NCBI GenBank assembly: GCA_030015575.1
Contig: CM057338.1
Location: forward strand, 832,714,353 to 832,778,352
DNA: 64,000 nt
Direction of reading: 5' to 3'
From: Agapanthus africanus
Taxonomy: Eukaryota; Streptophyta; Magnoliopsida; Asparagales; Amaryllidaceae
This document shows positions 34,320 through 45,436 of this stretch, piece after piece. The position numbers were made by a program, and so were the translations under genes. How positions within the stretch are numbered: the first letter of the stretch is position 1; each line of letters starts with the position of its first letter. The notes below the pieces were generated by a model. It did not search any database, was not told the DNA's origin, and was given only the letters and a program-made list of their open reading frames with translations.

Positions 34320-34860
34320 AGGAGAATTTAATTCTCAAGAAAAAGAAACCCTAGGTAAGAAAGGGGAAAGAGATCAAAGCTCTATAAAGCAAAAAGAGAA
34401 TTTAATTCTCAGTCTAAGAGTTTAACTCTTCTGCAAAAGAACTTAGTTCTTCCTCTGGTTGAAGATCTGCAGAAGCAAATCTCCCTACAAGTTGAGAATT
34501 TAATTCTCATCGGGGAGATTCTGCCATGCAGATCCAAAACTTAGAGAGAGAATTGAGTTTAGAGAATTTAATTCTCCCAAATTCATAGGAATTTAATTCC
34601 TCCAAATAAAACTAGGGTTTAACCCTATATAATAATTTAATTCTCCCAAATTCATAGGAATTTAATTCCTCCAAGATAAAACTAGGGTTCAACCCTGCAT
34701 GAGAATTTAATTCTCTCAAATTCATAAGAATTTAATTTCTCTAAATGAAATTAGGGTTTAACCCTACATAAGAATTTAATTCTTCCACATACATAGGAAT
34801 TTAATTCCTCTAAAACAGAATTAGGGTTTAACCCTACAGAGAATTTAATTCTTAAAACAA
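34320..34860. repeat. Palindromic TTTAA repeats in the E5 R/U5
   Basis: AGAATTTAATTCT recurs roughly every 65-75 bp, interleaved with AGGAATTTAATTCCT, AGGGTTTAACCCT and AGAGTTTAACTCT. The centre is constant while the arms change in a complementary way. AGTGTTTAACACT continues the pattern at 35184-35385. Confidence 0.8.
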
Positions 34861-34899
34861 AGAGACTTGAAAGCTCTCCATGCACGTAAAGAACTTGGT

Positions 34900-35353
34900 C
34901 ACGTGGTGACACGTGACCCCAATCCTCAGTGATCAGAAAAAGAAAGAACAAAAACTAGGTCACGTGCCCCCACGTGCCCCCTAAATAGATCCCCCAAAAT
35001 GAAAAAGAAAAAGCTTGATGGCAATACCTCACGTGCTCCCACGTGACTTCCAAAACAAAGGGAACAAAAGCAAAGGCAGTATTGGCTTTGGGCGCTCTCA
35101 CGTGTCTCCACGTGACCCCTAATAAACGCTTTAATAATCAATGCACGGATACCTATCACGTGCGAACACGTGATGGCCAGAAGATCAAAAGTGTTTAACA
35201 CTTATTGGCAGTTCTGAGAACAAAATAAAGGAGGTCTGGCCCAACTTTTGGGTGTCCTCACGTGACCCCTTCTTTTCTAGTGTTTAACACTATTTTAAGC
35301 ATTTCGTCTCCAGTGTTTAACACTATTTTAAATACATCACGTGAGGACACATG
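34900..35353. promoter_or_regulatory. Second G-box pair cluster, in E5 R/U5
   Basis: CACGTG-N4-CACGTG occurs at 34900, 34961, 35030, 35099 and 35157, with a degenerate unit at 35338 (CACGTG-AGGA-CACATG). Spacers are GTGA, CCCC, CTCC, TCTC and CGAA. The spacing is fixed at ten bases centre to centre, one DNA turn. These lie downstream of the predicted transcription start, so they would also be present in the RNA. Confidence 0.7.
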
Positions 35354-35815
35354 ACTACCAGATGTTCTCTAGTGTTTAACACTACTTTAAAACCGGCCTA
35401 GCCTAAATTGGCTAAGTTTTCCCAGAGGCAAATCTCCTCTTCAAATAAGCCTTAAAATCCAGAGCTATAATGTTTAATGCTCAGCCAAAGACAAAGTGTT
35501 ATCAGAGCCCTCAAACTCTTGTTTAGCATTGCTAAATAATGAGGGGATGAACCCAAACAAATGTCCAATAGCCCAACAAAGGGTCAACATTTCAAACTTA
35601 ATTGGACTTAGCCCAAATTGGCCATAAGTCCTCAATTCAGATTTAACTGAGCCAATGTGCTCATAATCTAATTAATTGATCTTAGTTCCAAATTGGACTA
35701 TAGATCTTCCAATCAACTTTGGTTCAAGGGTATATCTCTGAACTTCTCTGATATTTGTCGTTGTAATCCTTCAACGTCTTCAGAGAGGTGACGGGTCCCG
35801 ACAACCATACATTTC

Positions 35816-36070
35816 ATAGACTATGACGTCTTTAAACTGGACTGTGGGGTCCTTAAACCCATGGAATATGATGTCCTTAACCTTGACTGTGAGGTCTTTA
35901 AACTCACGGACTATGATGTCCTTAACCTCGGACTGTGGGGTCCCTTAAAACCCATGGACCGGGATGTCCTTAAACTAATATTGGACCGAGATGTTCTTAA
36001 ACAAACATTGGACCGAGATGTCCTTAAACTAACAATCGACCGCAATGTCCCTAAACTAAACAATAGAGTT
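35816..36070. repeat. 27-34 bp tandem repeat in the E5 LTR
   Basis: About eight units contain ATGTCCTTAAAC followed by a short spacer with GGACCGAG or GGACTGTGG. The same unit reappears in the E5 3' UTR at 60755-60870, after integrase. The ORF through it has no recognisable product. Confidence 0.75.
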
Positions 36071-36612
36071 CAAATGCTCTTTTGTTGGATCTAAACGATC
36101 CTATTAAGTTGATCTTAGTCTTAAAATTAGACTAACGTATCCTTAACATACGTTTAAGTTGATCTTAGTCCCAAATGAGACTAACGTATCCTTAAACCCA
36201 ACCCCCAAACCCAAATCTAAGAACATACGGATTTGGACTAAACCACGCCCTACGGACGACAACATAAATTAGACTCCGTATACAATCCACGGGCAACCAA
36301 AAACTAAACAAACACCCACGATACGCAGTGACCTTCTGGAGAAGGAGAAAGTTGTTACCGCGATGCGGTAGCGTAATTAACTGCAGGGGCTTGGGCCTGC
36401 AGGGAAGAGCGTCCCCACAATCAAAAACCCCTCAAATGAGGGAGAATCTGACGAATTCTGCTACATCGGCCGCATCCGTTTAAACCTTCGATACGTGGTG
36501 TCATAAATCAACTTGGCATCTTCGGAGAGGTGGACGGATAGCACCAATTAGCATCTGCCCCCAAATTCAGGCAAGACGTTTGTCTTCTCGGTTTTCGGCG
36601 GGGAACAGATTC

Positions 36613-36631
36613 TGGCACGCCAGGTGGGACC
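36613..36631 (+). other. E5 primer binding site
   Basis: TGGCACGCCAGGTGGGACC, five bases after the LTR end, matches the block usually found at this place in plant Tat-like elements. I cannot assign the tRNA with certainty. Confidence 0.65.
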
Positions 36632-36756
36632 TTTTCCTCTTTCCACTCCACACTTCGTGTGTCGTGTTCGCGAACGAATCGCGGTTTGATATGGTTGCCC
36701 TTGGGTTTGAGATACTAAGATTTGGTGTCTTGCTCTTTGCAGAAAATAGAAAATCA

Positions 36757-37728
36757 ATGACTTTAACCTGCACTAACTGCAACCGCAACTCTCGCTCCAT
36801 CCCGTCTGGAAAAGTGACTTACGGGCCCCAAGCGACCTCCATCTTCGCTATGCCTGTGGAACAGGTCACTCAGGCCACCACTGGATTGTTCTTCGGGACC
36901 ATGCTCCCGCCAACGAGCTTCAGCGCTCCTGTACCAACACAAGAAGCTCAGAAGAAGTCGGTCTTTGATCGGTTTACAACTACTGTAGCCCCTCTCAACG
37001 GGTCGTCCAGCTCTAACGCCTCAGTCTTTGACAGACTAGGCCAAAGCTCAGTTGGGCCCATGAAGAAGCCTGCGATACCAGAAAGGGTTATCCCAAAAAG
37101 GATAGCCATTCCTGTTCCAGGCGAAATCGTCAAGGTTACTTCCCATACTCGGGAATCTGCCTTCGATAGGTTGGGTATTTCCTCTCAACGAACGTCTGTC
37201 TTTAATAGGCTGACAACAGCAACAACTTCTGACCAACACAGGAGGCATGAGGGAGTCTCCCCTACGGCTGAGACAATCCCATCCGCACGACATACGCGAC
37301 GTCGCCACTGGCGCCGAGTAAGGAAGGCCGGGGGCAACTCCCCCTCTGGGCTAACTCCGCCAGCCCCCATGGTGGAAATCAATGCTGCTGTTCCAACTGG
37401 GAACAGCTTTGAACCGCTTAGGAGGGTTCGCAAGAACTCTCCGACCGCCGTGCTAAAGATATCTCCTCCACCTATGAAGATTACCACAGAAAAGAAGCCG
37501 GGGCAGCCCCCTCAGCGGCTGTCTTCCGAAATTTATAAAGTCTGGCGGCAGGTCCAGGAATCGGTGATTGATCAGGACCGCTCTCGCCGATCAAAGAAGC
37601 TTAAAGCTCGACAAGGAGAAAACCATTCTGTCAAGCCAAAAAAGACAACAGCCGTCTGGGTGCCCGCTGCAACAGCTCTCTCAACTTCATTGCTCACAAG
37701 AGAAGGAGGCCAGAGAAAGCCCCTATGA
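36757..37728 (+). CDS. E5 extra ORF upstream of gag
   Basis: ATG chosen at 36757 (MTLTCTNCNRNSRS); the frame is open upstream into the LTR, so an earlier start is possible, and TTGCAG just before may be a splice acceptor. The product is basic and low in complexity. It carries repeated motifs SVFDRF, SVFDRLG, SAFDRLG and SVFNRLTT at about 25-50 residue spacing, a block often seen in gag-pol regions of Tat-like elements. The C-terminus is Lys/Arg-rich (RSRRSKKLKARQGE), suggesting nucleic-acid binding or nuclear localisation. No enzyme motif. It ends at TGA 37726-37728, overlapping by one base an ATG in another frame that leads into gag. No internal stops, unlike the rest of E5. Confidence 0.7.
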   Translation: MTLTCTNCNRNSRSIPSGKVTYGPQATSIFAMPVEQVTQATTGLFFGTMLPPTSFSAPVPTQEAQKKSVFDRFTTTVAPLNGSSSSNASVFDRLGQSSVGPMKKPAIPERVIPKRIAIPVPGEIVKVTSHTRESAFDRLGISSQRTSVFNRLTTATTSDQHRRHEGVSPTAETIPSARHTRRRHWRRVRKAGGNSPSGLTPPAPMVEINAAVPTGNSFEPLRRVRKNSPTAVLKISPPPMKITTEKKPGQPPQRLSSEIYKVWRQVQESVIDQDRSRRSKKLKARQGENHSVKPKKTTAVWVPAATALSTSLLTREGGQRKPL

Positions 37729-37799
37729 CTGTGGCGAACCGCAAAGACACTAAATCTAAACGCCCCAAGTCTGGGGGCATAATGATGCATAGTATTTAA

Positions 37800-40700
37800 A
37801 TGGCTTATGGAAAAGAGGAAAGCCGTGCTTCTACGGGTCATCGACCGCTTACCCGATCGACAACGAAGGCTCAGTGTAATATTTTAAAAATAATTAAATA
37901 AATAAAATCGTTTAAGTGAATTTTCTGATTTTCGGTAAAATAAACCGTATTTTCCGTAAAACCTAACCATAATTATTTTTCATCATAAATTTAAAAAGAC
38001 CTATTTTAATTATGTAATTACTAGTAAATGGTGTTTATTTAGTCACTTATAAATTTTTAGTTTAATTAAATATTTTTCTTAAATTAACTATTTTTAATAT
38101 TAACATAAGCTTTAATTATACATTAAATTAGTGTAAATTACAAATTTGAAATGGGTTAATTTTAGAAAATGAGCCATGGCATATTAGAATCAAGTGTGTT
38201 TATGCAAAATTCTTTCTCAAATATTTTCATGGTTCTAGATTTTTCTAGGATCAATTTTTTGAAAAGAGAAATTATTAAATAAAGAAAAATGTGAAAAGAC
38301 ATTAAAAAAGTGTCATTTTGGAGAACTTTCTACACAACTTTCCTCATCATTTTCTTTCTCTTTCTTCCCTTGCATGTGGCCGGCCTCACCATGGCAGCCC
38401 CCCCATTTTCCAAGCTCTTTTTACCTTCAAAAATCATCAAAAATTCAACAAAAATTCCAAAAATAAACCTCAAAATCAATATTCAATCTCTACCATTTTT
38501 CTTTGACCTATTTAGCAGGATTTTGGATTTGGAAACCATTATTTTTTAAGCATAGTTTCATGTTTGGATCTCATGTTTTGGAGGTATAATTTTTATTCCA
38601 ATGATTAATTGTTGTTAAATGCTTTAATTTAGCATATTTAGATTTTCTTAATTAATTCTATTTGCAAGTTTAAAATTCAAGAAAGGGTTTCTAAAATCAA
38701 ATTAGGGTTTTTATTAATTAAGTGGGGTTATAATAACTAGTTTAACATTTTTAGAAATGGAAAATCTAGTATGGTTGATGTATTGTAAATTGTTCATTCA
38801 AAATTGTTTAAATTAAAAAATTTTGCATACTATATTTTTATAAATTATATATAGTGGTGAGGTAAAATTCTAATTAAGGTTTTTATTATTAGATTATGGT
38901 GTTAATGAGGAGATTAACATGTTATTTGAGTGTGAAACATAATCTAGTTACAATTTGCTAGCTTTCACTTTCAAATTTTCACAAAATTGCTATTTTTATT
39001 AAACTAGGTTTTTGAAATTCATTTAAAATGTAGGATTAAAAATCTAGTTAGGGCTTTAGCACATCCTTAAGATTTCATGGAGAGATTTAACACTCTAAAA
39101 TATGCAAAATCAAATTTAGTTGTGGAATTGTGAATTTTGGCTTAAAAAGTGTTAAATTTGGCTAAAATTGCAAACTAGAAATTTCAATTTAAGACAAATT
39201 AGTGTGCTAAAAATCTAGTAATGGTTTCTATAATCTAGTTATGTTATTTAATGAATATTATGATCATTAGTTTCATTTAAACATCAAGTTTTGAAGTAAA
39301 ACGGTAAATTGACGTTTTCTAGGTTTTTACGAAATCGGACGATTTGATCGATTTTAAGGTTTCGATGATTTAAACCATGTTTTATATTATAAATAATGAG
39401 TTTTGAAACTACGAGTTGTTTATTGGTGTTTTATCTCGATCAATCGGCGTTTGTACGCCGATATCGAGCGATATTTGGTTCTTTTGCATGAGCGGGTCAT
39501 AGGTTTTAACTTATGCGCGTTTCGTGCGTCGTTTTGGTTTTGTCCGTGATCTGATTTACGATATTATAAATGTTTGCGTATAGGTTTCTCTCATATGGAC
39601 TTCGGACGAGGAAGAAGAAGAGGGCGACATCGTCTTCGGCAGATAAAGACCAGGTGAGTAGATGTATATCTATGGGGTAAGTCGGGTGGATGGCGTTTAG
39701 CACCCCCGCAAATGTAGAATAGGAATATTACTTATTGTCATTAGGAAGTCGGACGTAACCTTAGATTTTTGGCGAGTAGGACCCTATTAAAGACTTCAGG
39801 TTGGACTAGACGGATTTAGAAGGATTTTACCAGAGGATGAATGTCTTGGAGGGAATTCGTAGGTTTCAGGTAGACACCCACACACACGCACACACAGAAA
39901 CTTGACTTGGTGTATGTGTGTGTGTGTGTGTGTATGTGTGTATACACACAACATGTATATGTGATACAAGGATATTATATGATACATGGGGATAAGACGA
40001 TTTAACTGGGCTTGATGCCGTGATCTCTTGGCTATACAGTCGTATTATGATGTTAGCGGATCGTTGGAAAATGAGGAAAGTGGATATGTGTACATAAACG
40101 ATAATAGGCGATGATGACATTGAGATATACGAGACTCTAGAATAGAACCCGGACTGTGATATGTGAATTAATCACGATATGATATATGTGTGACTCGATC
40201 ACGATATGATATATATATATATATATATGACTTAATCACGATATGATATATGTGACATGATATTTCTGAGGACCATTTGACGATGTATATTTACGCAGAC
40301 AATGATATGTGTTTGATGATATTGGGATGTATGTGATTATAGCACAGTACCCTTGATCATAATATTGTCTGATGATGATATTATATGAATAATGATGTAC
40401 ATAGGTGATACTTGACCCGTACCCCGATTTTGGGATGCCGTACGATGGATTTACCGTGCGAGGAAAAGATGTGATGATTGATCCGCATTCTTGATTAGAG
40501 GAAGTCGTACTACGTACGTGACGCTATTGAGGTTGGATCGCCGACTATTAGAGTTATGGACTCAGACCTTAGGTGGATTCTTATTTCCTATCGACTAGTT
40601 TCTTAGGCTTAGTTCTTTAGGGGGTTAGATAGATACTAATTTAGGCTCGAGTCATATAGTTGTAGTTAGGTATGTATATTCCAAATGAGTGGTTAATACA

Positions 40701-43700
40701 CATTTTACCTTTATTTCCAGATTGTAATCATTACGTTGCATGTTCATACATATGTTTCTGTAGTTAATATGAAACTCTGCCTGTTAGGACACCAGCACCA
40801 TTACCGATGATGTGCATGTTCCACGTACACTTATTTGCCGGCTCACACACATCATCATCGGTAATTGCCATATCACGTACACTTTAGAACATATTATCTT
40901 TTATTGATAGAATCAGCTAAAGGCTAGATCAATATAATATTGTGATTACTCTCAGGTGTTAGTCTAGACATTGCATTTATTACTTAGACATTTCATGCAT
41001 TCACATTTTCATGTTATCATGCAGTATTGTGGGGCTCATGCCGATACTCATTATTTACTTACTCATGATTTTGGGATTTTGGATTTCTATGAGATTTCTA
41101 GATTTTGGGGAAAACCACAAGAATATATATAAAAACTTCTCTCGCTGTCCCTCTCTTTTTAAAATACAAGTTGCGGTTTTCTCGTGATGTATGTGTCGTC
41201 CACCATGAGATTTCATGTTTTTCTGTTGGATTTCGAGACCCGATTCGAGGAGTGGATGAACCGTCTCAGGTACATGGTGGGCCCGGTATGGTACCCCGGG
41301 GCAAGAAGATCGAGTTGTAGACGATGAGCCTGGCAGAGGAAGACTACCTACCGGTGATGTCTGGCGCGGCGGATATCCGGAGGATACCGACTGTTGTCAT
41401 GAGATTTGATGATATGGGCCGATCCGGACTGACGGAGCCCGAGATATTGAGACTATGAGGTATTGAGACTTGAGATTTACATGTTTTGTGTCGATACTTG
41501 ACACGGATTTCCATGGATTTCATCGATGATGTTTCAGATTTCTTTACAAATTTTACTATGATGAAAGTTAAAGACTTCTTATACAGATATATCCAGATTT
41601 CAGGGTTGATTGTTTTACATTCATGGTGCATGCATACTCATTCACATGACATATTACTATTTGAGGCACTGACATGAGCACGGAGCATTTGCACTTATGC
41701 GTAGTTTATTACCCTGCCATTACTAGATGACCAGTGATATATTGGTATATTATTATGACCTAGGACAGCGTCGTGCATTCGATTTCTTCTCGCAGATGTC
41801 TTCTACTCACGAGTTGGCAACTCACCCCCGTTGTGCCAAATTTTTCTATAGGTTTTGACGTACAGGTTTTCTTGGCAGCTTGCTGGCACATCATATCATT
41901 CAGGGTGATTTGCTTGGTAGGTTGGTTCACTTGCATCAGAACCGCCGTTGTACCTTATTATTTCATTTGTATCTAGTAAGCTCCATCAACCAGACTTGTA
42001 TTACTTGATAGTCTAGAAGACCGGTTGTTTTATTTCGACCTTAGAGTTGCGTTTGTATTATTATGGTATCTGGTGGGTTTGTTTTCTTTTGAGTTTTGAG
42101 CCTCGCCCTTTGGCTTTGTATATTATTGTGCATGGTGTGGTTGTTTCCGCCTGTTGGTGTAGAGCTAGCTCCCGCTTGGGGATACTTTTTTATTATTTGT
42201 ATATATATTATTCTTGTTTGTACCCGTTTGGGGACAGTTTTTACAAAGGAGACTCTGCCGAAATTTTTGAGAAAATTGGATGTTGCTTTTAAACTTGTTT
42301 TTCTACATGTTTTCCTTTACTTCTTCTTTTATATGGTTTAGATTTCTGGGCTTCGGCTTACTTAGATTACGTTGCGCCTCTAGACGCTTCGTAATTTAAG
42401 TGCCGGTCACGTTCCGTACCTTCGGGTCATGACACTCAGGAACAACAGCAGCAGAAACTTCAGGCGATACTGACTGCAATGGCCGCACTCACTGGGCCAA
42501 AAGAAAATCCAGAGACCTCGGAGCAGCGTCGGGAACAAGAAACTGATACCGAGTTCCTCCGAAGAATGCTCGAGAGGAAAGAAAAAGAGGCTGCGGAGCA
42601 GGCAGCCAATATAAAATGAATGGCTCTTTTGTTTCAAGACATGGCTGGGATGATGTTACAGCCGGAACCTCCAGCTGAAGACTCCCCGATCATCGTTGAA
42701 GACGACAGAGGGGAGATATCGAACCCTCCTCCGGCTCTTTCAGCAGCCAAAGAGGAAACCATCTCCAAGGCCGCTCTGGATGACTACATTGCTCAGCAAA
42801 TACGAGCTCACCAGGTGAATGAAGCGGCCGGCCAAATTGTTAAAACTGGGCGACCATATCCAGGCTGGTATGACTAAATAAAGTACCTGTCGGAATATAC
42901 GATCCCTAAATTTCATGTATATAAATGGACGGGAAATCCTCATCAGCACGTCGCTCAATTCGGAGCCTTGTGCGGCAACACTGGAGGTGATGATAAAATT
43001 CTACTCCGCCAGTTTGTTGGTAGCTTGTCAGAGACGGCGTTCGAGTGGTATTCTGAACTTCCAAACGACTCCGTCAAGACATTTGCGAAGATGGAACTGC
43101 TGTTTACGCAGAGATTCGCGAGCGCTAGCGAGCGTACCCCGATTACCGCATTAATTAACGCCAGGGTAAAGCCAGGTGAAACTTGGGTACAATACGCAAT
43201 ACGGTGGCGAAATTTATGGTCAAAATATGAGCAGCGCATCGAGGAAGCGCCGGCAGTGGGCATGTTCATGGGCACTCTGGACCCTCAGGCAACTATTTCC
43301 CAATTCATGATGTTCTTCAAGCCGACCACGTTCCAGGCCTTAATCGACAAACTGGCCCAAATGGACCAGATGGGTCATAGACCATCTCTTCCAAAGCCTG
43401 AGCCGTGAAACGAAAAGGGTAAAGGAAAGGCGACTTTCGTCGCGAATACTCAACAACAACCCAGTGGTCCAAAATTAACGGATCAACTAGAAGAGAGACG
43501 GCGATACTATAATGAGAAAATGAAGCGTCCTTATTCGTTCCCTCGGGACAAAACGAAGAGACTGTTCGGACTGGCGGTGCGCAACAGGCTCATCAATCTG
43601 CCGAATCCAAAACGACCATTGCAATCTGGCGAGACTAATAGTCCCAATTATTGCTCTTACCATCAAACGGTAAGCCATCCAATTGAAGATTGCTTCGTCT

Positions 43701-43867
43701 TCAAGGGATGGATCGAGGATCAATACCAACAAGGCAAGTTTGCGCTGTCCGAGAATTGGAAGGTGAACCCACCACAGCCACACGCTCCCAAGAAGACAGA
43801 CACCAGAGGCATCATGCTCTTTCATAGAAGAAGCTCCATGGGAGGTCGCTCTTTCAGCCAAAACTAA
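37800..43867 (+). pseudogene. E5 gag, split by S2 and broken by stops
   Basis: It starts MAYGKEESRASTGHRPL at 37800, is interrupted at a codon boundary at 37874 by S2, and resumes at 42440 with a Gln-rich helix. EFLRRMLERKEKEAAEQ follows. The capsid-like Retrotrans_gag region is 42880-43400 (FVGSLSETAFEWYSELP, MELLFTQRF, ETWVQYAIRWRNLW). A knuckle-like CX2HX4HX4C motif follows (CSYHQTVSHPIEDC, about 43650-43691). Stops interrupt it at 42617 (TGA), 42875 (TAA), 43406 (TGA) and 43865 (TAA), with a frame change near 43829. Several stops could be C-to-T changes in CGA or CAA, as expected for methylated, silenced DNA. Confidence 0.8.
37875..42434 (+). mobile_element. S2: solo LTR (4560 bp) inserted in E5 gag
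   Basis: It starts TGTAATATTTT, ends CGGGTCATGACA, and is flanked by the perfect 5-bp repeat CTCAG (37870-37874 and 42435-42439). The insertion sits exactly between gag codons. There is no coding region, PBS or PPT. Inside are (CA)n/(GT)n tracts (39883-39950), a (TA)n tract (about 40209-40228), repeated ATCACGATATGATATAT words (40170-40260), and a hairpin with arms ATTACCGATGATG and CATCATCGGTAAT (40798-40866). Ends resemble S1, so a large chromovirus-type Gypsy LTR is likely. At 4.6 kb it is unusually long and may itself contain an insertion that I could not delimit. Confidence 0.8.
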
Positions 43868-43871
43868 AAGA

Positions 43872-45149
43872 ATGCTGAACGATCTCCAAACATGCCCGGC
43901 GATCAGGTGGAAGAATCCACTGGAACTTGAGATCATCGAGGGAATGCTGAAGCCGTGCCCAACTCCAAAAATTGGTGGTGATATTCAAAGTGCTCACACC
44001 CATCTGTCAAAGTCTTCGAAGAAGAAGAAGAAGAAGACCAAAAAGCCCGTGAAGCCTGGTGACAAGCGCACGGACCTGCAAAAACAGATTGACGCATTGG
44101 AAGAGTGTAACCAGAAGGCGCAGACTCTAGTCACACTCCAAGAATTTCTCAGTCACGTCCTTGAGGATGGAGATGATGGAGAAGACTTGTCGGATGAACC
44201 TGAAGATTACGTAGCAAGTTGCCATGTGATCTCTCACTCATCGATAAACGATGAAGAAGCTCCTTACACAGAGAAACTGGGGGCAGATCCTGAGCCAGAA
44301 CTTCCAGGGCCATCAGACGAAATGATTGATGCATTCCTGAACGAAGCTCTTCTTAAAAGCAAAGCCGCTCAAGAGTGTGAGATGGCCATTTTTGAAAAGG
44401 CCAAACGCCAGCGACTGGACGAAAGGATTGAAGCACTCCCGCCAGATCAAAGTACATCTGCCGCAAATAAAAATAGGTTCAAGACGAGAAAAAGGTTCGC
44501 CAAAACCATATCGATGGGAATGAAGCTGCCACCCTCCGAAGGGAACGCCCTTGGTGAAGCGGAAACACATCCTAGCTACTACTTATATCATCGAAAGATT
44601 GCGCACCCCACCGAGGAGTGCAACGCCTTTAAAAGATGGTGGCAGGGGTATGTCGCTCACCGACAACATTTCAAGCGGATGAAACGCAAAATTCGTCGGG
44701 AGCAAAGAAATACGACCAAGGAGCACAAAAGAACTACTGGCAGCTGTCACATGGTCGACGCTCGGGGACCGCAAGTTCTCACCTTCAAGAGCGACTCTGA
44801 CGAAGAAACGACTCTTGGCCCTCTCTTTAAAGAGTCCACCTCGGGAAAAGGGGAAGAACCGAAGACCTGTGAAAATATTCAGTTGCGCAATCGTACGCTG
44901 CCCAAAAAGAACCTTGGGCCCTCTAACAGTGGGTCAAATAGAAGAGATAAGGAGAAAGAAAAAGTCCCTGAGGTTATCATCCTTGATGACCAAGCCCTCG
45001 AAGAGCTGACAGCCAAAGACCCGCCAAAGATAAGTAAGGTGGACTACAACGTTCTGGCACATTTGAGAAAGCTACCTTCGCAACTAAGCATTCTCGACGC
45101 CCTTTTGCTATCCAAAGAGGCGAGAGATTTATTGATCAAGGCACTATAA
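43872..45149 (+). CDS. E5 gag-protease linker region
   Basis: Long open frame continuing gag after the frame change. It holds a Lys-rich run, acidic stretches (EDGDDGEDLSDEPED), the block CEMAIFEKAKRQRL, and a degenerate knuckle (YLYHRKIAHPTEEC, first Cys replaced by Tyr). The C-terminal part (KISKVDYNVLAHLRKLPSQ, ILDALLLSKEARDLLIKAL) is the conserved segment found just before protease in plant Tat-like polyproteins. It ends in TAA at 45147; protease follows in the same frame from 45150. Confidence 0.65.
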   Translation: MLNDLQTCPAIRWKNPLELEIIEGMLKPCPTPKIGGDIQSAHTHLSKSSKKKKKKTKKPVKPGDKRTDLQKQIDALEECNQKAQTLVTLQEFLSHVLEDGDDGEDLSDEPEDYVASCHVISHSSINDEEAPYTEKLGADPEPELPGPSDEMIDAFLNEALLKSKAAQECEMAIFEKAKRQRLDERIEALPPDQSTSAANKNRFKTRKRFAKTISMGMKLPPSEGNALGEAETHPSYYLYHRKIAHPTEECNAFKRWWQGYVAHRQHFKRMKRKIRREQRNTTKEHKRTTGSCHMVDARGPQVLTFKSDSDEETTLGPLFKESTSGKGEEPKTCENIQLRNRTLPKKNLGPSNSGSNRRDKEKEKVPEVIILDDQALEELTAKDPPKISKVDYNVLAHLRKLPSQLSILDALLLSKEARDLLIKAL

Positions 45150-45436
45150 GAGCCAGAGCAATTCCAAGCTTTCCTCGCCGAAGAAAAGATGAAGGATGAG
45201 CTGGAAGAAGTGCACACCGCGGATATTACCTTCGGCGATGAAGATCTCCTCCTTGGGACGTGCAAGCACAACCGTCCCCTTTACGTCTCCGGATACTGTC
45301 ATGACATCAAGATAGGTAAAATCCTGGTCGACAATGGGTCCTCCGTCAATCTCCTCAATGTGAGAGTGTTGAAGGAAATCTGCATGAGCGTTTAGCACCT
45401 CGCTCGTGATAAAATCACCATCTCCGGGGTTGACTC
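45150..45436 (+). pseudogene. E5 protease, N-terminal half
   Basis: Retropepsin domain with ITFGDEDLLLGTCKHNRPL and the catalytic ILVDNGSSVN, in which the usual DGGS or DSGS reads DNGS. A TAG at 45393 interrupts it, then HLARDKITISG, and at 45437 E6 begins. The other half is at 55531-55742. Confidence 0.8.

Larger units (their letters stand above)
33508..36607 (+). mobile_element. E5 5' LTR (3.1 kb, Tat-like Gypsy)
   Basis: It starts TGTTCCCTGATAAAATATC inside E4 and ends GGGGAACA, followed by GATTC and the PBS. The TATA box is at 34232, so U3 is about 0.75 kb and R/U5 about 2.35 kb, which is long. The sequence is extraordinarily rich in short inverted repeats: paired CACGTG motifs, many arm-TTTAA-arm palindromes, and hairpins such as TTGGATT-AAA-AATCCAA. 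It contains a 27-34 bp repeat array (35816-36070) and the shared module at 35721-35790. The left flank GCGCT would be the TSD; the 3' LTR lies beyond the window. Confidence 0.8.

Noticed and set aside
36580-36756. Upstream extension of the E5 extra ORF into the LTR
   Set aside because: It would start from a non-ATG codon and cross the LTR end and PBS. The ATG at 36757 is more reasonable.
39883-39950. (CA)n/(GT)n inverted microsatellites in S2 as a regulatory hairpin
   Set aside because: Simple repeats of this kind are common and pair by composition alone.
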